Shown here piece by piece: positions 53,340 through 64,000 of a stretch of 64,000 nucleotides of DNA (position 1 is its first letter; each line of letters begins with the position of its first letter). The stretch is from assembly GCA_948567375.1 (NCBI GenBank), contig OX419757.1, positions 18,476,001 to 18,540,000 of the forward strand, read 5' to 3'. The position numbers and the translations under genes are program-made. Below the pieces are notes generated by a model. The model did no database searches. It saw only the letters and a list, made by a program, of their open reading frames with translations, and was not told the origin of the DNA. The stretch comes from Lunularia cruciata (lineage: Eukaryota > Streptophyta > Marchantiopsida > Lunulariales > Lunulariaceae).

Positions 53340-53768
53340 TGTAAAGACCAAGGAGAATGGAAGGTTGGAATGCAAAGTCATATTGGAACACTCAAGTGAG
53401 AGAAACTCTGAATACCTACCATGAGCTTGGGATGTGGTATTTATAGAAAAACAATACAAGGCTCTAGAGAAGCTTCCTTCTTGAATCTGTCATCTTGGAG
53501 TCCAAGCTAAGCTACTTGAGAAGTTGCCAAGGAAGCTTCTTTCTAGAAGCTGCCTACTTGGCATACAAGCTAAGCTAGTCATTGACTTGATATGCAAGTT
53601 ACTTGATCCTTGGAAGGTACTTGGAAGCTTCTCACCCCAAAGCTTCTAGTATATTATAAGCATTTGTAGGTTATAGTAGTTCTACCTCATTGTTGCTATA
53701 TGTAGTTGATTCTATTTCACTAACTCCTTAGCTCTTACTAACTCTTTTGCTAACTCCATATTATTATA
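53340..53768 (-). repeat. LTR of family E (429 bp), heat-shock-element-like cluster
   Basis: A longer relative of 24295-24601, from tgtaaagaccaagg to ccatattattata, with the same internal order. On the minus strand a TATAAATA box lies at 53438-53445, preceded by GAAGCTTC at 53469, 53532 and 53624, TTCTTGAA at 53478 and TTCTAGAA at 53541. The outer end has decayed from CA to TA. No clear target duplication (ataca against gtatc). Confidence 0.75.
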
Positions 53769-54395
53769 GTATCATTGAAAGTATAGACACAATTCCAAAG
53801 AAAGATTAACTAAGAGGTTTCCTTCCCTAACAAGCAATTATCCTACCATGTACTTATGAAAGAAGGAGAAAAAAATTTCAAAAAAATTAAGAAAAATATG
53901 TGCACCACAAACCTTAAATCTCATCCATCCTTAACTCACTCTGATATAAATATAGAGGACTATGATCATAATAAGAGAGAAAAACTAGAGAGGATAGAAG
54001 ATAGATTAAGAATTGAATGAGGTGAACTTAGAATGTTGGAGATGGCCCAAGGTTTTGTTATTATACTTGAGGTAGGGATAAGCTTGCTTCATAGCAAATT
54101 TAGTTTTTAATTTCCTAGCCTAGTTACTTCTTAACAAGCTACTCAATCCCTAGGATGGTTCCTAAACAATTTATATCATAGGAAGGTTTCTAGATACATC
54201 TTAAATATTCTTAAAGAAATTGCTTATTTCCTCACTAAATCTTATTCTATAAATTTCCTAATGTATATACCAAAATCCAACTCAAGTATGATGGTAAATT
54301 ATTATACTATTAAAATTTAAACCATCATATTGAACCTCAAAAAGTTGAAGTGAAGATTTCTAAAAAATAGTTTCTAGACTACTTCTTTAAAGACC
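53769..54395. other. Intergenic DNA, nothing identified
   Basis: AT-rich sequence between the E LTR and the copia element, with no supported gene or repeat. Confidence 0.5.
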
Positions 54396-54400
54396 AAGAT

Positions 54401-54634
54401 TGTTAGGAATTAACTCAAGTATGGAGTAACCCATGTTAGCCTAAGTGTCAATAAGTCTAGGGCTGGACTACTATATGTGCAGGCCAGTAGGAGCTTTGGT
54501 TGACACATTACTTGGATAATCAGAAATGAAATCTGGTATGTTCCCGTGGACATAGCCTTAGTAAGGTGAACCACGTATCTTCTTGTGAGATCATGGTGAA
54601 TGCTCTATTTTTGTATTATAAAACTAGATTATCA
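54401..54634 (+). repeat. 5' LTR of the copia element (234 bp)
   Basis: It starts TGTTAGGAATTAACTC and ends GATTATCA. By eye it differs from the 3' LTR at roughly one base in ten, so the insertion is old. Confidence 0.93.
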
Positions 54635-54636
54635 AT

Positions 54637-54648
54637 TGGTATCAGAGC
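54637..54648 (+). other. Primer-binding site, initiator tRNA-Met type (copia)
   Basis: tggtatcagagc lies two bases after the LTR and is an exact match to the plant consensus. Confidence 0.92.
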
Positions 54649-56300
54649 AAATTCAGTTGACAATGTGCTATAGTCACTCAACGGCTAAAGTTTGTTTAGG
54701 AGGTTGCAGAGCACAATGAATAAATGTTTTGAATCTTTGTGTAGTACTATCAAGAAGAGCAAATTACATTGTGCCATTGAGAACCAAGAATTGAAATTAT
54801 TGCAAGTTTGAGAATTGGGAAAGCGTTGGAAGTGAGGGTGGTTGACGACTGGTATAGCATAATTTGTTGTCAAAATTTGGAAAGGGAAAGCTTTGAGGGT
54901 TTTGCAAGAGAGAACCCATGAAGGATTTTTGGGAGGACTTAAGTCTGGATAGGAGAAAGAGATCCCAAAAGGGTCTTTGCAAGGAAGAAGAATTCTTGAG
55001 GAAGAAGCGACATGAAAGGAGATTAGTGATGAAGGTTGTGATAGAGAGAAGAGAGATTTTGAAGGTCTTGGCAGGAATGAATTCTTGAAGAAGAGTCAGG
55101 TGAGGAAGGGTTTTTCAAAGGGATTCTAGGCAGAGGAAAGAACAGAGGAATTAGCAAGGGTTTGCTGGACAAATAATATTGAAGAGGGTTTTTGGCAGGA
55201 GGAGAGGTTTATGTGACAGGAAAGAGAAAGAGAAAGAGCAAGAGCAAGAATTGAAGGAGAAGGTTGAGAGCTATTGAAAGGAATTCAACACATAATTATT
55301 AAGAGGTTTTGAGGATTCAATAAAGAGGACTGGACAGGAAGAAAGGAATTCAAGAGAGAAGGTCAAGAGAGGTAAAGAACAAAGAAGTCTCGAAAAGGTA
55401 AGCCAGGTCAGAGAAATCTCAAAATGGATTGGAAGCATAGAGAACTATCAAAGGAAGGAGACTAGAGAGTTGACAAGAGAAAGATCTTGAAGGAGATTAG
55501 GGTATGGTCAGGAAAAACACTCAAGAAAAAGTAGAGCTGGACAGGAAGGAAATCTCGAGAGAATTTAGGGTCAAGATAGGAAGAACAATAGAGTGAGGAG
55601 ATTAGGGTCTGGACAAGAAGAACTCTTGAAGGAGAAGTTTTGGTTAGAACAGAGAGAGCTCAAGGGTTTTGAAGAAGAGTGGGCTTGGAGAAATTTTTCT
55701 GGACAGTACACTTGAGAGAAAGTAGGGTTGGACATGTAGGGAAAGACAGAAGGAAAAAGAAGAAGCATTGAGGGCATTGATGGACAGCTGGAATCCTGAA
55801 GAATGGGGTTTTTGACAAGAGAAGACAGAATTGACGGGAAATATTGAAGGAGAGAGGTTTCATGGACAGAAGAGAAAAATGCCTGTTCAAAGGAGGTAAG
55901 GAAGAGCTTTTGCAAGGGAAATTTTGAAGGAGAGCTTTATCAAAACAGTGAGATTTTGAAGGCTACAAGATAGAGAGGGTTGCAAATTTTCCAATGAGAT
56001 ATCAAAGGTTTCAAAAGAGGGTTTTGATAGGAGTGTACTCTTGAGTGGAGTTTTGGAAGGACAAAGAATGATCAAAGAAGCTTTTGAGAATTGGCGGATA
56101 GGAAGAGAATTATTGAGAGGGTTTTGAGGATTCTTTGGCAAAATTCAAGTTTCAAAGGAGAAAACAAAGGAGAACATGCAAAAGGAAATAAAGATGAGTT
56201 GGTTGGTCACCTTAAGTAAATTCCGTGGTGGACGGTGTTTGATGGAATCTCTTGGTGTAAAATTACTTGAATGACCCCGTTGGGAGCATGTAGCCATCGT
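54649..56300 (+). repeat. Long purine-rich copia leader with degenerate internal repetition
   Basis: About 1.6 kb rich in A and G on the plus strand. Motifs such as ggacaggaagaa, ctcttgaagga, gagagaagg and gggttttg recur at irregular spacing, for example near 55330, 55530, 55610, 55700, 55785 and 55860. The minus-strand frames here (55571-56141) are pyrimidine-rich low-complexity readings and probably not genes. Confidence 0.6.
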
Positions 56301-56327
56301 CTTGGAAGGTGATAGGTTTTTGAAATA

Positions 56328-56830
56328 CTATTCTTGTGGCCTTGCCACACGGACTTTGGCTGCTGATGTTGTTGTTGCTACAATTGCTGCTGTTGATTCT
56401 GCTTCCCTTGCCAAGATCCTGAGTACATATCTCATACTCAACAATGAAGATTCATCTTTTTTTTGTTGGAGCTTTACATGGGATTGGAAGTGTTGACCTA
56501 GTTGATCTGAAATAGATGCCACATAGGAAGGAGTCCCAGAACTGTAATAATCACTTTGTTGTTGCTGCTGTTGAGGATAGGGATAGCCATAATTCCTGTA
56601 GTAAAGAGTACAAGAGCTGAGCTGGTTTGTCAATTGCCTAGTTACTATATCAAGCCATTGTGGTTTTGCTAGTTTCAATTGAGCTTTGAAAGCATGCTGA
56701 CTCCAAGATAAGTTGAGCTTTACTTTTGAAAACTACTCATAAGGAGTCCCTTCTTGAGCAAGTCTCTTCATGGCTACTGTCACAAATTTAGGAAAGACCC
56801 TGTAAGGCACTGAATTGCATCATGTTTGAG
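56328..56830 (-). pseudogene. Antisense gene-like segment in the copia leader
   Basis: On the minus strand a coherent reading of about 165 codons runs from about 56820 to 56328 with a single in-frame stop. It contains PYRVFPKFVTVAMKRLAQEG, then LSWSQHAFKAQLKLAKPQWL, DIVTRQLTNQL, a Gln run YPQQQQQQSDYYSSG, and SISDQLGQHFQSHV. Composition is that of a host protein, not of a retroelement. Its antisense position between primer site and gag suggests a captured host-gene fragment. I cannot name the gene. Confidence 0.45.
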
Positions 56831-56857
56831 AAAAAACTTTGAGGTGCAAGTTTGGAG

Positions 56858-57570
56858 ATGTCAGTCATGAAGACCAGAAAAGCAAAATTTGACATTGCCA
56901 AATACAATGGAAGCTCCAATTATCTCCTACGGGAGCGTAGGTGAAAGGTATGCTCAAGGCCAACGGTTTTGGGAAATTGCTAAGACCCAAGACCAATTTG
57001 GTGTCAAAGGATGATTGGAATGACATGCATGAGATAGTTGTACACAATGATTTTGCATCTATAGCCACATGTCATAAAGCAGTTGGGTGAATACAAGGAC
57101 TGCATTACTCTTTTTGATGAGCTACAACAGAAGTACTATCAAAAAGAGTTGTCAAATTGTCTCTACACATCCTTGAAGCTGATGAGCTTCAAGATGAAGG
57201 ACAATAGGACCAAGATACAAGATCATATTGATGCCTTCAATAATCTTGTTGTGGACTTGCAGAATCTTGGAGAGGACATGAGTGATGAGAGAAAGGCACT
57301 CCACTTGTTGAGTTCTCTCCCTACACCCTACTAGTCCTTGTCACGAGTGTTATTACATTGTGATAGGAAAAGCATTACCTACAATGAAGTGGTGAGTGCT
57401 CTATTAATAGATGATCATCAAGAGAAGATGATAATGCTTTCTCAACCCTTGACTCCATCAAGAATAGTGTTGAATGTCAATTGTGGAAGGACTAAGATGC
57501 AGAAAGAGGGTGAGGAGTAGAGATCTAAAACTAGATCTTGGTCTAGGGGGAGATCCCAAGATCGTATGGG
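56858..57570 (+). pseudogene. gag: Copia gag remnant
   Basis: The ATG at 56858 opens MSVMKTRKAKFDIAKYNGSS, the usual copia gag start (..KFD...F.G..), soon broken by a stop and shifts. The frame 57083-57334 gives the central part (FDELQQKYYQKELSN, IQDHIDAFNNLVVDLQNLGE, LSSLPTPY). 57338-57520 continues after a TAG. It ends in the basic RSKTRSWSRGRSQDR, after which a zinc knuckle is expected but absent. Confidence 0.8.
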
Positions 57571-58743
57571 TTTTGTGAAGAAAATCCAAGAGGATATGGT
57601 TGTAGGTTGCTGAAATCCTTATATGGATTGAAGCAAGCTCCTAGACAATGGAACAAATGGTTTGATGATTTCATCAGGTCACAAGGATTTAAACAGTGTG
57701 TTTGATCCCCATGTATACATGAAAAAGGTGAGTAATGAAGTCTTTGGCTTCATTATTTTGGTACTTTATGTGGATGACATGCTTATTGCAGCGAGGGACA
57801 GATATGATGTTGATAAGCTCAAAGCTCTCTTGAGTTCCAAATTTAGAAGGAAAGATCTTGGTACAACAAGGAGGATTTTGGGGATGGAGATCCAACAAAA
57901 CCTGGAGGATGGAAAGCTACGGTTAACCAAAGGGAAGTATGCTAGAAAGGTACTTGCAAGATTTAACATGGAGAATTGCAAGTCTGTGAGTACTCCATTA
58001 GCTCCTCACTTCAAGCTTTCATCAGCTCTTTGTCCAACAGATGCCATGGAGAAAGGTTTGATGTCCAAGATCCCTTATGACAAGGAAGTGGGAAGTCTCA
58101 TGTTTTTGATGATTTGCACTAGGCCTGACATTGCTCTAGCTATGGGCAAGACTAGCAGATACATGTCAAATCTAGAGAGGATACATTGGGCTGTGAGGTG
58201 GATCCTCAGATATCTCAAGGGTACATTGGATTTTGGCCTTTTGTTTGATGCTAAATCTTACAATGCCAAATCACTTATTGGCTATGTAGATGCTGACTAT
58301 AGACAAGATTTGGATGGGAGGAAATCTATGATTGGTATGTGCTCACACTTGGAGGTGGATGCATAAGTTAGAGATCTACACTGAAGAAGTGTGTACCTCA
58401 GTCTACTACAGAAGCTGAGAATGTAGCAGCAGCAAAAGGAGTGAAGGAAGCTATCTGGTTGGACGGGCTTATAACAAAGATGCGATTGACTCATGACATT
58501 GTGAATGTACACTATGATAGCTAGAGTGCTTTACACCTAGCTATGAATCAGGTGATGGACAGTAGAGTGAAGCACATCAACATCAGGTATCATTTTCTTA
58601 GACAGGCTGTGACTGATAATATGATTGAGTTAGTCAAGATTAATGGTAAATTCAATCCTGCTGATTCTTTTACAAAAGTGATATCTTGGAAAGTTTTTGA
58701 GACATTTTGTCAAATTTTAGGTGTTGCATATAGGCACAAGTAG
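57571..58743 (+). pseudogene. pol: Copia reverse transcriptase (second half) and RNase H
   Basis: Directly after gag the sequence reads as RT: GFV..ENPRGYG-like, LYGLKQAPRQWNKWFDDF, then the frame 57662-58366 with FDPHVYM, catalytic LYVDDMLIA, RRILGMEIQ and the RNase H start GYVDADYRQDLDGRKS. After a shift near 58366, STTEAENVAAAKGVKEAIWL and VKHINIRYHFLRQAVTDNMI complete RNase H, ending at 58743. The N-terminal RT motifs, integrase and protease are absent, so a deletion of perhaps 2.5 kb joins gag to mid-RT near 57570. Confidence 0.9.
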
Positions 58744-58918
58744 AGTAGATTAGCATTTTGTTTTATCTCTATATACAATTTTTACTCTGTCGTGTTTAGG
58801 CTACACTTAGTTCTAGTTAACTCTAGTTTACGGAGAGACCTATGTTAGGCCTCCTTTTAGGACTTCCAGCAGAGTAAGCATATAGGCAATACAGGTTAAG
58901 GACCCCAAGACATGAGTC

Positions 58919-58929
58919 AAGGGGGAGAT
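58919..58929 (+). other. Polypurine tract of the copia element
   Basis: aagggggagat abuts the 3' LTR start TGTTAAGAG. Confidence 0.85.
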
Positions 58930-59166
58930 TGTTAAGAGTTAACTCAAGTTTGGAGTAACCCATATTAGCCTAATTATGTCAATAAGTGTAGGGCTGGACT
59001 AGTATATGTGCAGAACCAGTAGGAGCTCTGGTTGACACATTACTTGGATAATCAGAAATCCAATCTGGTATGTTTGCATGGACATAGCCTTAATGAGGTG
59101 AACCACATATCTTCTTGTAAGATCATGGTGAATGCTTTATCTGTGTATTATCAAACTGGATTATCA
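58930..59166 (+). repeat. 3' LTR of the copia element (237 bp)
   Basis: It starts TGTTAAGAGTTAACTC, ends GATTATCA and is followed by the target duplication aagat. Confidence 0.93.
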
Positions 59167-59171
59167 AAGAT

Positions 59172-62100
59172 GAAAAAAAATTCCAATCTTTTTTTAGAAA
59201 GATATGAAAAAGGTACAAATTTGGTTGGTGAAGTGTGGACTTGTAGTTCTGGAAAATTATAGTTACTCCATAAATGATTCATCAGGATATTTAAAGTAAT
59301 AAATTTTTCTACCCTTTGTTGTAAAATTCTTTATTTTGTGGAAAAGGATTTTAAGAGATTATGTTGACAAGACCAAGATCAAAATAAAGGCCTTTGTAAG
59401 AGGCTTCCAAACACTTTCTTGGAGTTGAATTACTAAGATGAAAATATGAGTAGGTTTCAAAAAGGTTTTGGTGCTTGAGTTTGACTTTTGTGACCATAGA
59501 ACTAACCAAGAGTACAAGTCAAACTGGAGAGTTATGTTTGATGAATCATTCTTGAAGGAAAAAAATTATAGTGTCAAACCCATGAGTTTTTTCTTGGCTT
59601 AAATTTAACAAAAGACCTATGAAAAAAGCTATATGGATTCTATGAGAAATAAAATTCCAAATACTCTTATTGCAGTAAAGGATCTTTGGACTTCATAAGA
59701 AAAAAATTAACCTAAGCGTAAGGTTTACTTGATAAGAAAGAAGATAAGAAAACAAAGATAGAAATTTTGTGCTTGAAGTGCAATCTAGGTCCCAAAGTAT
59801 CTATTTGCTAACAAGGTGTATTTATGGTGCAGTATAGGTTTGAAGTCATGAATGAATTACTATAAGCTTTTGTAATGTCATGAAACACTTATTTAAGGAT
59901 ATGAAAATGAAGTATTATGGGCCACAAGGAGGTTGTTGAAGGATTATTTAATGATTTTAAGAGAAAGGACTATTACTTCTAAAAGAAATAAAAAAAGTGC
60001 GTACCACATAATAAAGTGCAACAAAGGAGGTAGTGTTTCTTAAAAGACTTTAGAAAAGAAGAAATACAATAGAAAATAAAAAAGGAAAGGTTGGTTGGTT
60101 GCAAATTTGATGTAGATGGAAAAACCTTAGAGAAATACAAGTTATGTAGATATAACTAATACCATGATGAGTATGTCCTTGATTCTTAAGATGTAACACC
60201 TTCATCAGTATAGAGAAGAGATAGAGGGAGAGCATAAGACCATCAATAAATTTACTTCAAAGGCTAGAGTGATTGTAATGTCATTCATATACTACAAAGT
60301 CATGACCAAACATAACAACAAGTCAGAGATTCGTGTAAGGTATAAAAAGGATTTGAAAGGTGGGTGTGAAGAGAAAAAAGGTTAAAGCATATGATATAAA
60401 TATTAAAGGTTTATAAAAAGAGTAATAAAGGAAATAAGGTTAAGGAAATTAAAGAATACTAAGCAGGAAGTTCAACTTGATGTTGTAGTCAAGAAGAAAT
60501 GTGAGCTTTAGAGTAGATAACAAACCAAATAGACCTATAGTTTCCCAAGAAAAATTTACCAAAATAAAGAGATTAAGTAAAATATGCAAAAATATTATTT
60601 CAAATTCTTAGTAGATTAAGAGCAAACCAATAATGGATAACCAATAATGAACTAAATAAAGTATATCACATTATAAATGAATCAATTTTCATGGATTGTG
60701 AAGACACAAAAATAAAGATGTTAAGGAAAATGCCAAAAGTAGAAGTATGGTAAGATGCAAATATAAGTGGAGTGATTATTGAGAAAGTGGTTTCAATAAC
60801 TATCTAATTTGGTTAAAAAACTTAATTTATTCCCATATATGTTTGAAAAAGTGGCAAAAATATGGAAAATAAAAAAAAAGATTGACATTTACAAACTATA
60901 ATCATGAAGCACTCCAAGGTTGACCATGATCCACATGACATGGTCAAGAATATACAAGAATAGATTTACGTAAGAATTCTATACTAAATCAAACAAATTT
61001 ATTTCAAATCTTAGACTAAAAGTATTAATCAAATTCTTAACATCAACTCTTAACCAAATTCATAATACCCTCAGATGTCACTTGATTCGTCGTCATAATA
61101 CTCTCACTTTCCCCAAGAATGCCAAATTGAATATTAAAACTTAGTCATAAATCCTCAATGTAATATAGGAATTAAGCTTCTTCACTCAAGGCTACATGCC
61201 TTGCTTGTAAAAAAGAGAGCTTGGGAAATGACTCTCCAAACCCCTATTTCTACTAGTAGGAGTTTTTTTGTAGTAACATATATAAAATTTTGTATTTTGG
61301 TAAGTTCTTGAAACTTCTTTCTATGGTTAAAAAGTTGGTAGGTTTTCAAACATTTTGATTGCTTTACTCACTTTTGAAGCTCCTAAGAGGATCTTTGTGA
61401 TTTTAGATTCCTTGCTTTATCCTAGAGATATCAAATCTCATCCTTGTAACTTCACATCAAATCTTAGTGGTAGACTTAGCCAAATCTCCAAATTCAATGT
61501 ATAATAGTGAATTTTTATGTGTGTAGGTGAGATATTCTGGTCTTTTACTATAAGATAAAATAAAAATTTCACCCCTTAGTATATTATATATAATTTTAGT
61601 CTAGTTAGTTACTTTATTTGACCTTGAATAACTTTGATTAGTTAAAACTAACAAAAGCTAACCATAACTATCTTTATTAATCTCTCTTTAAATAAATTCT
61701 CTTTATCTACACACAAACTTATTCAACAATATAGTATGATTATAAATCATTGTATCATCAGTTGCATTACTCCATAACTTCAAAATAGAAGGTACAAGGT
61801 GGTCTTCTTCACTTCAAGACACAAAGGAGGCTAATATAATAAGAGATAATAGCTTTTGTTATTAATGTAACAATATCAACACATTTGTTGAGCTGGTAAG
61901 CGAGGTCATTGATGAGGCCATAGACTTCACTTACTACTTAATTATTATCAATCAAGTTTTACTTTAACATTATAAAACTTACCGACTATAATTTGGGCAG
62001 TCAATAAAGTCTAGCTTTTTTAGTTGATGCTCTATTTATAATAGCAGAAATATTAATAAAAAATTTCCAATCTAATAAGGAGCTTGTTTACAAACATGAA

Positions 62101-62971
62101 TATCAGGAGGCAAGGAAAAATTACAATTGAAGATCATAAATTGTTCATCAACTACAAAAGACAAAACACATTGGTGTGTTTTGGCATAATGACAATCTTT
62201 GTTTTACATAGAAAGGTACGGTAAGAAGGAGAAGCACTAGAGATAATGGAAAATTAGGGAGGAAATAAAATATCAAATAAAATATTAATTAACTAAAGGA
62301 TCTTGGCCGTATGTAATATAATACTAATTGGAAGTAGAAAGGTAATCAAAGAGAAATGAGTCAAGAATGAAAGCATATACTTAAAATGCAAGAGGGTACT
62401 CAAGACATTGTAATAAATACTTGAGGTTGCAAAGTTAACCATTAATTTCTTATTCATATGTAGTGTCCATACTCTAGGTATTTACACTACCTTTTGATAC
62501 CATAAATTTACTTTCAAGTTGATACTATTTTTTCAAATTTTTTTAATTTTTACTATAGATATGGAACATGTGATAGAATTACATAGTTATTTATGTTCAT
62601 ATATGACTTTACAATGTATTTCGAAAAATCCATACATCATTAAAACATATATTTTTTTACTCTTAAGGAACAGTTTGCTCAAAACAGAAAATTAATAAAG
62701 ATTATGACAATCCAATGTCAATGTACTAGTAGTAAAATGATAAGAATAGTTTGTTCCCATGAGGATGGGGGTTGGAAATGACTAGATTGAAGGCAGAATG
62801 TCACAATATCATAGTTTTTTTTATTGTTGCCTATTTAACCTCTTGGGCAAGAACTAGTCCTAGAAGAGGGTAGAGTCATCCATAATGGAGCTCTATAGAA
62901 AAGAGATTTTAAAATCACTTTCACAAAAGAATGGGTCCTAGGTAATCTTGAAGTTGATGGTTCACTTCATG
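59172..62971. other. AT-rich intergenic DNA, no gene identified
   Basis: About 3.8 kb without long frames or LTR ends. A short copia-like phrase (KAFVRGFQ near 59390) and some resemblance to family-A LTR sequence near 61590-61700 are too weak to annotate. Confidence 0.5.
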
Positions 62972-63057
62972 CCAAAGTCCTCTTCTCCCCAAAGAGCCAT
63001 TTCTCTCTAAAGTTCAGTTCTATCCAAAGTTCATTTCACCCCAAAGTTCTTATCACT
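62972..63057. repeat. 17-bp tandem repeat, five degenerate copies
   Basis: ccaaag recurs at 62972, 62989, 63007 (ctaaag), 63024 and 63041, spacing 17-18, each followed by ttc and a pyrimidine-rich stretch. After it, 63058-64000 shows no gene. Further scattered ccaaag words near 63640-63710 may be a decayed extension. Confidence 0.7.
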
Positions 63058-64000
63058 TTGATGATTTTTTAGATGATGTTTCCCTTCCCAATTAATTGTC
63101 CAATTGGCTTTTCTATTCCATGGTACTTTCACTGGTCTAACATTCTCAAAACCTTGCTCTACAATTTCTTCCTCCTTTCGAGCTCTAAGGATCACACACC
63201 TCAGAATGGTGCAAATTTCATTTAGATACTTAAGCACACATTCCTACTTCAAGTTTCCTCACCTCTACTCGACCTATCAAACAACCAAAGATGCAAAGTG
63301 TGTAAACTTAGCTCTAAGGCCATGTTTGTCATTGTGCTAAGACTTTGATTATGAAAGAGTGAAAAAATTACGTTGGATTGCAACCCCTTTATACAATTCC
63401 CACTTCTTGATGAAGAGATTCACCAACTAGGCAATGCTTGAAATCTTTTAATTACATCTACATCAATTATCACTAATCTTATCTACTAGTTCTATTGTAT
63501 ATTTACAGACTAATTTAAGAATTGCCTTTGCATCCATGGCCGGCTCAAAATGGTTCTTTGTTGCTTTTTTATTTGAATTTATACTCAAGTTACAATGCTA
63601 AAGATATTTGGCCTACCAAATTTTGCTACTAAAAGTATTCTACACCAAAGGTTTTTCTAGTCAAACATGTTCTTCTAGGCCAAAGGGAGTTTACGCCAAA
63701 GGTGGTTTTTTAACTTGGTATAATTTAACTTTTTTAACTTGGCTATAATTTTCCCTTGGCTTGGGATTTCTTTTTTCCTAAAGCTTGGGATAAATAACTA
63801 CATTTGCCTCTACAAATTCTAATCAAAAGATTTATCCTTTTGAACTATACAATTGATTACATCAACATCTTTCTTAAGTCCTCAAAAAAATTTGTGGTGT
63901 GGTCTTGCAATATCTTTACTAGCTACTTCAATTGTGTGTCGGAGTACACCTTTTCTTCCAAAGCATATACTTGAGACTGCAAGTTGTGTAGCTTTAGCAC

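Larger units (their letters stand above)
54401..59166 (+). mobile_element. Ty1/copia retrotransposon, internally deleted
   Basis: A 4766-bp element with 234- and 237-bp LTRs, a tRNA-Met primer site, a polypurine tract and perfect 5-bp target duplications aagat (54396-54400 and 59167-59171). The interior has a 2.2-kb purine-rich leader, a gag remnant, and the second half of RT plus RNase H. Zinc knuckle, protease, integrase and the first half of RT are missing. It could have moved only with proteins supplied by other copies, or lost these parts after insertion. Confidence 0.95.

Noticed and set aside
55571-56141. Minus-strand frames of 76-114 codons in the copia leader
   Set aside because: They arise from the purine bias of the opposite strand (Ser/Pro/Leu/Phe-rich low complexity) and overlap each other in different frames.
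59380-59420. Copia RT phrase KAFVRGFQ
   Set aside because: Eight residues without supporting RT motifs on either side.
61590-61720. Possible very old family-A LTR on the minus strand
   Set aside because: Scattered words (gctaaccataact, ctagttagttact) resemble it, but order and spacing are too loose and no ends can be placed.
1-64000. tRNA, rRNA, riboswitch or bacterial operon features
   Set aside because: The only tRNA-like sequences are short primer-binding sites; nothing supports RNA genes or prokaryotic regulation.

Overview
This is a stretch of plant nuclear DNA built almost entirely from transposable elements. I found no intact host gene, rRNA, tRNA or CRISPR array. The plant assignment rests on the mixture of plant-type elements: Ty3/gypsy elements primed by initiator tRNA-Met or by an Athila/Tat-type primer site, a chromodomain-bearing chromovirus, a Ty1/copia element with a tRNA-Met primer site, and a decayed insert of mitochondrial cob. 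The AT-rich background, repeat density and deep nesting suggest a large genome such as a gymnosperm or fern. I cannot name the species.

Layout. (1) 1-4287: the 3' part of a Ty3/gypsy element (family A), with broken protease-RT-RNase H, a long integrase frame, polypurine tract and a 690-bp LTR. (2) 4.3-19.6 kb: old accessory DNA. It holds two minus-strand remnants of a retroelement with a zinc-knuckle/nuclease-like C-terminus, solo LTRs of families A and B, unidentified degenerate reading frames, and several tandem repeats. (3) 19657-27144: a full-length chromovirus (B1) with near-matching target duplications, a 293-bp triplication in gag, and a 307-bp solo LTR (family E) inserted in its RNase H. 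(4) 27931-47489: a large Athila/Tat-like element (C) with about 3.6-kb LTRs that each carry a degenerate reading frame of about 800 codons. A second chromovirus (B2, 36010-43163) sits inside C's pol, and a solo family-A LTR sits inside B2's gag, giving three nesting levels. (5) 47.5-54.4 kb: intergenic DNA with a mitochondrial cob fragment, a minus-strand gypsy gag remnant, a minus-strand relative of the C-LTR reading frame, a worn B LTR and a second E LTR. (6) 54401-59166: a Ty1/copia element with perfect 5-bp target duplications, a 2.2-kb purine-rich leader containing antisense gene-like sequence, and a large internal deletion of pol. (7) 59.2-64 kb: AT-rich DNA with little recognisable content.

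None of the elements has an unbroken gag-pol frame. Many stops look like C-to-T (or complementary G-to-A) changes, as expected from decay of methylated cytosines. The most interesting points are: the protein-coding-like frame inside the LTRs of element C and its diverged relative at 50.8-52.6 kb; the heat-shock-element clusters next to TATA boxes in the family-E LTRs; stop codons shared by the two chromovirus copies; the frame-cycling 293-bp triplication; the hairpin target site of element C; and the antisense gene-like segment inside the copia leader.
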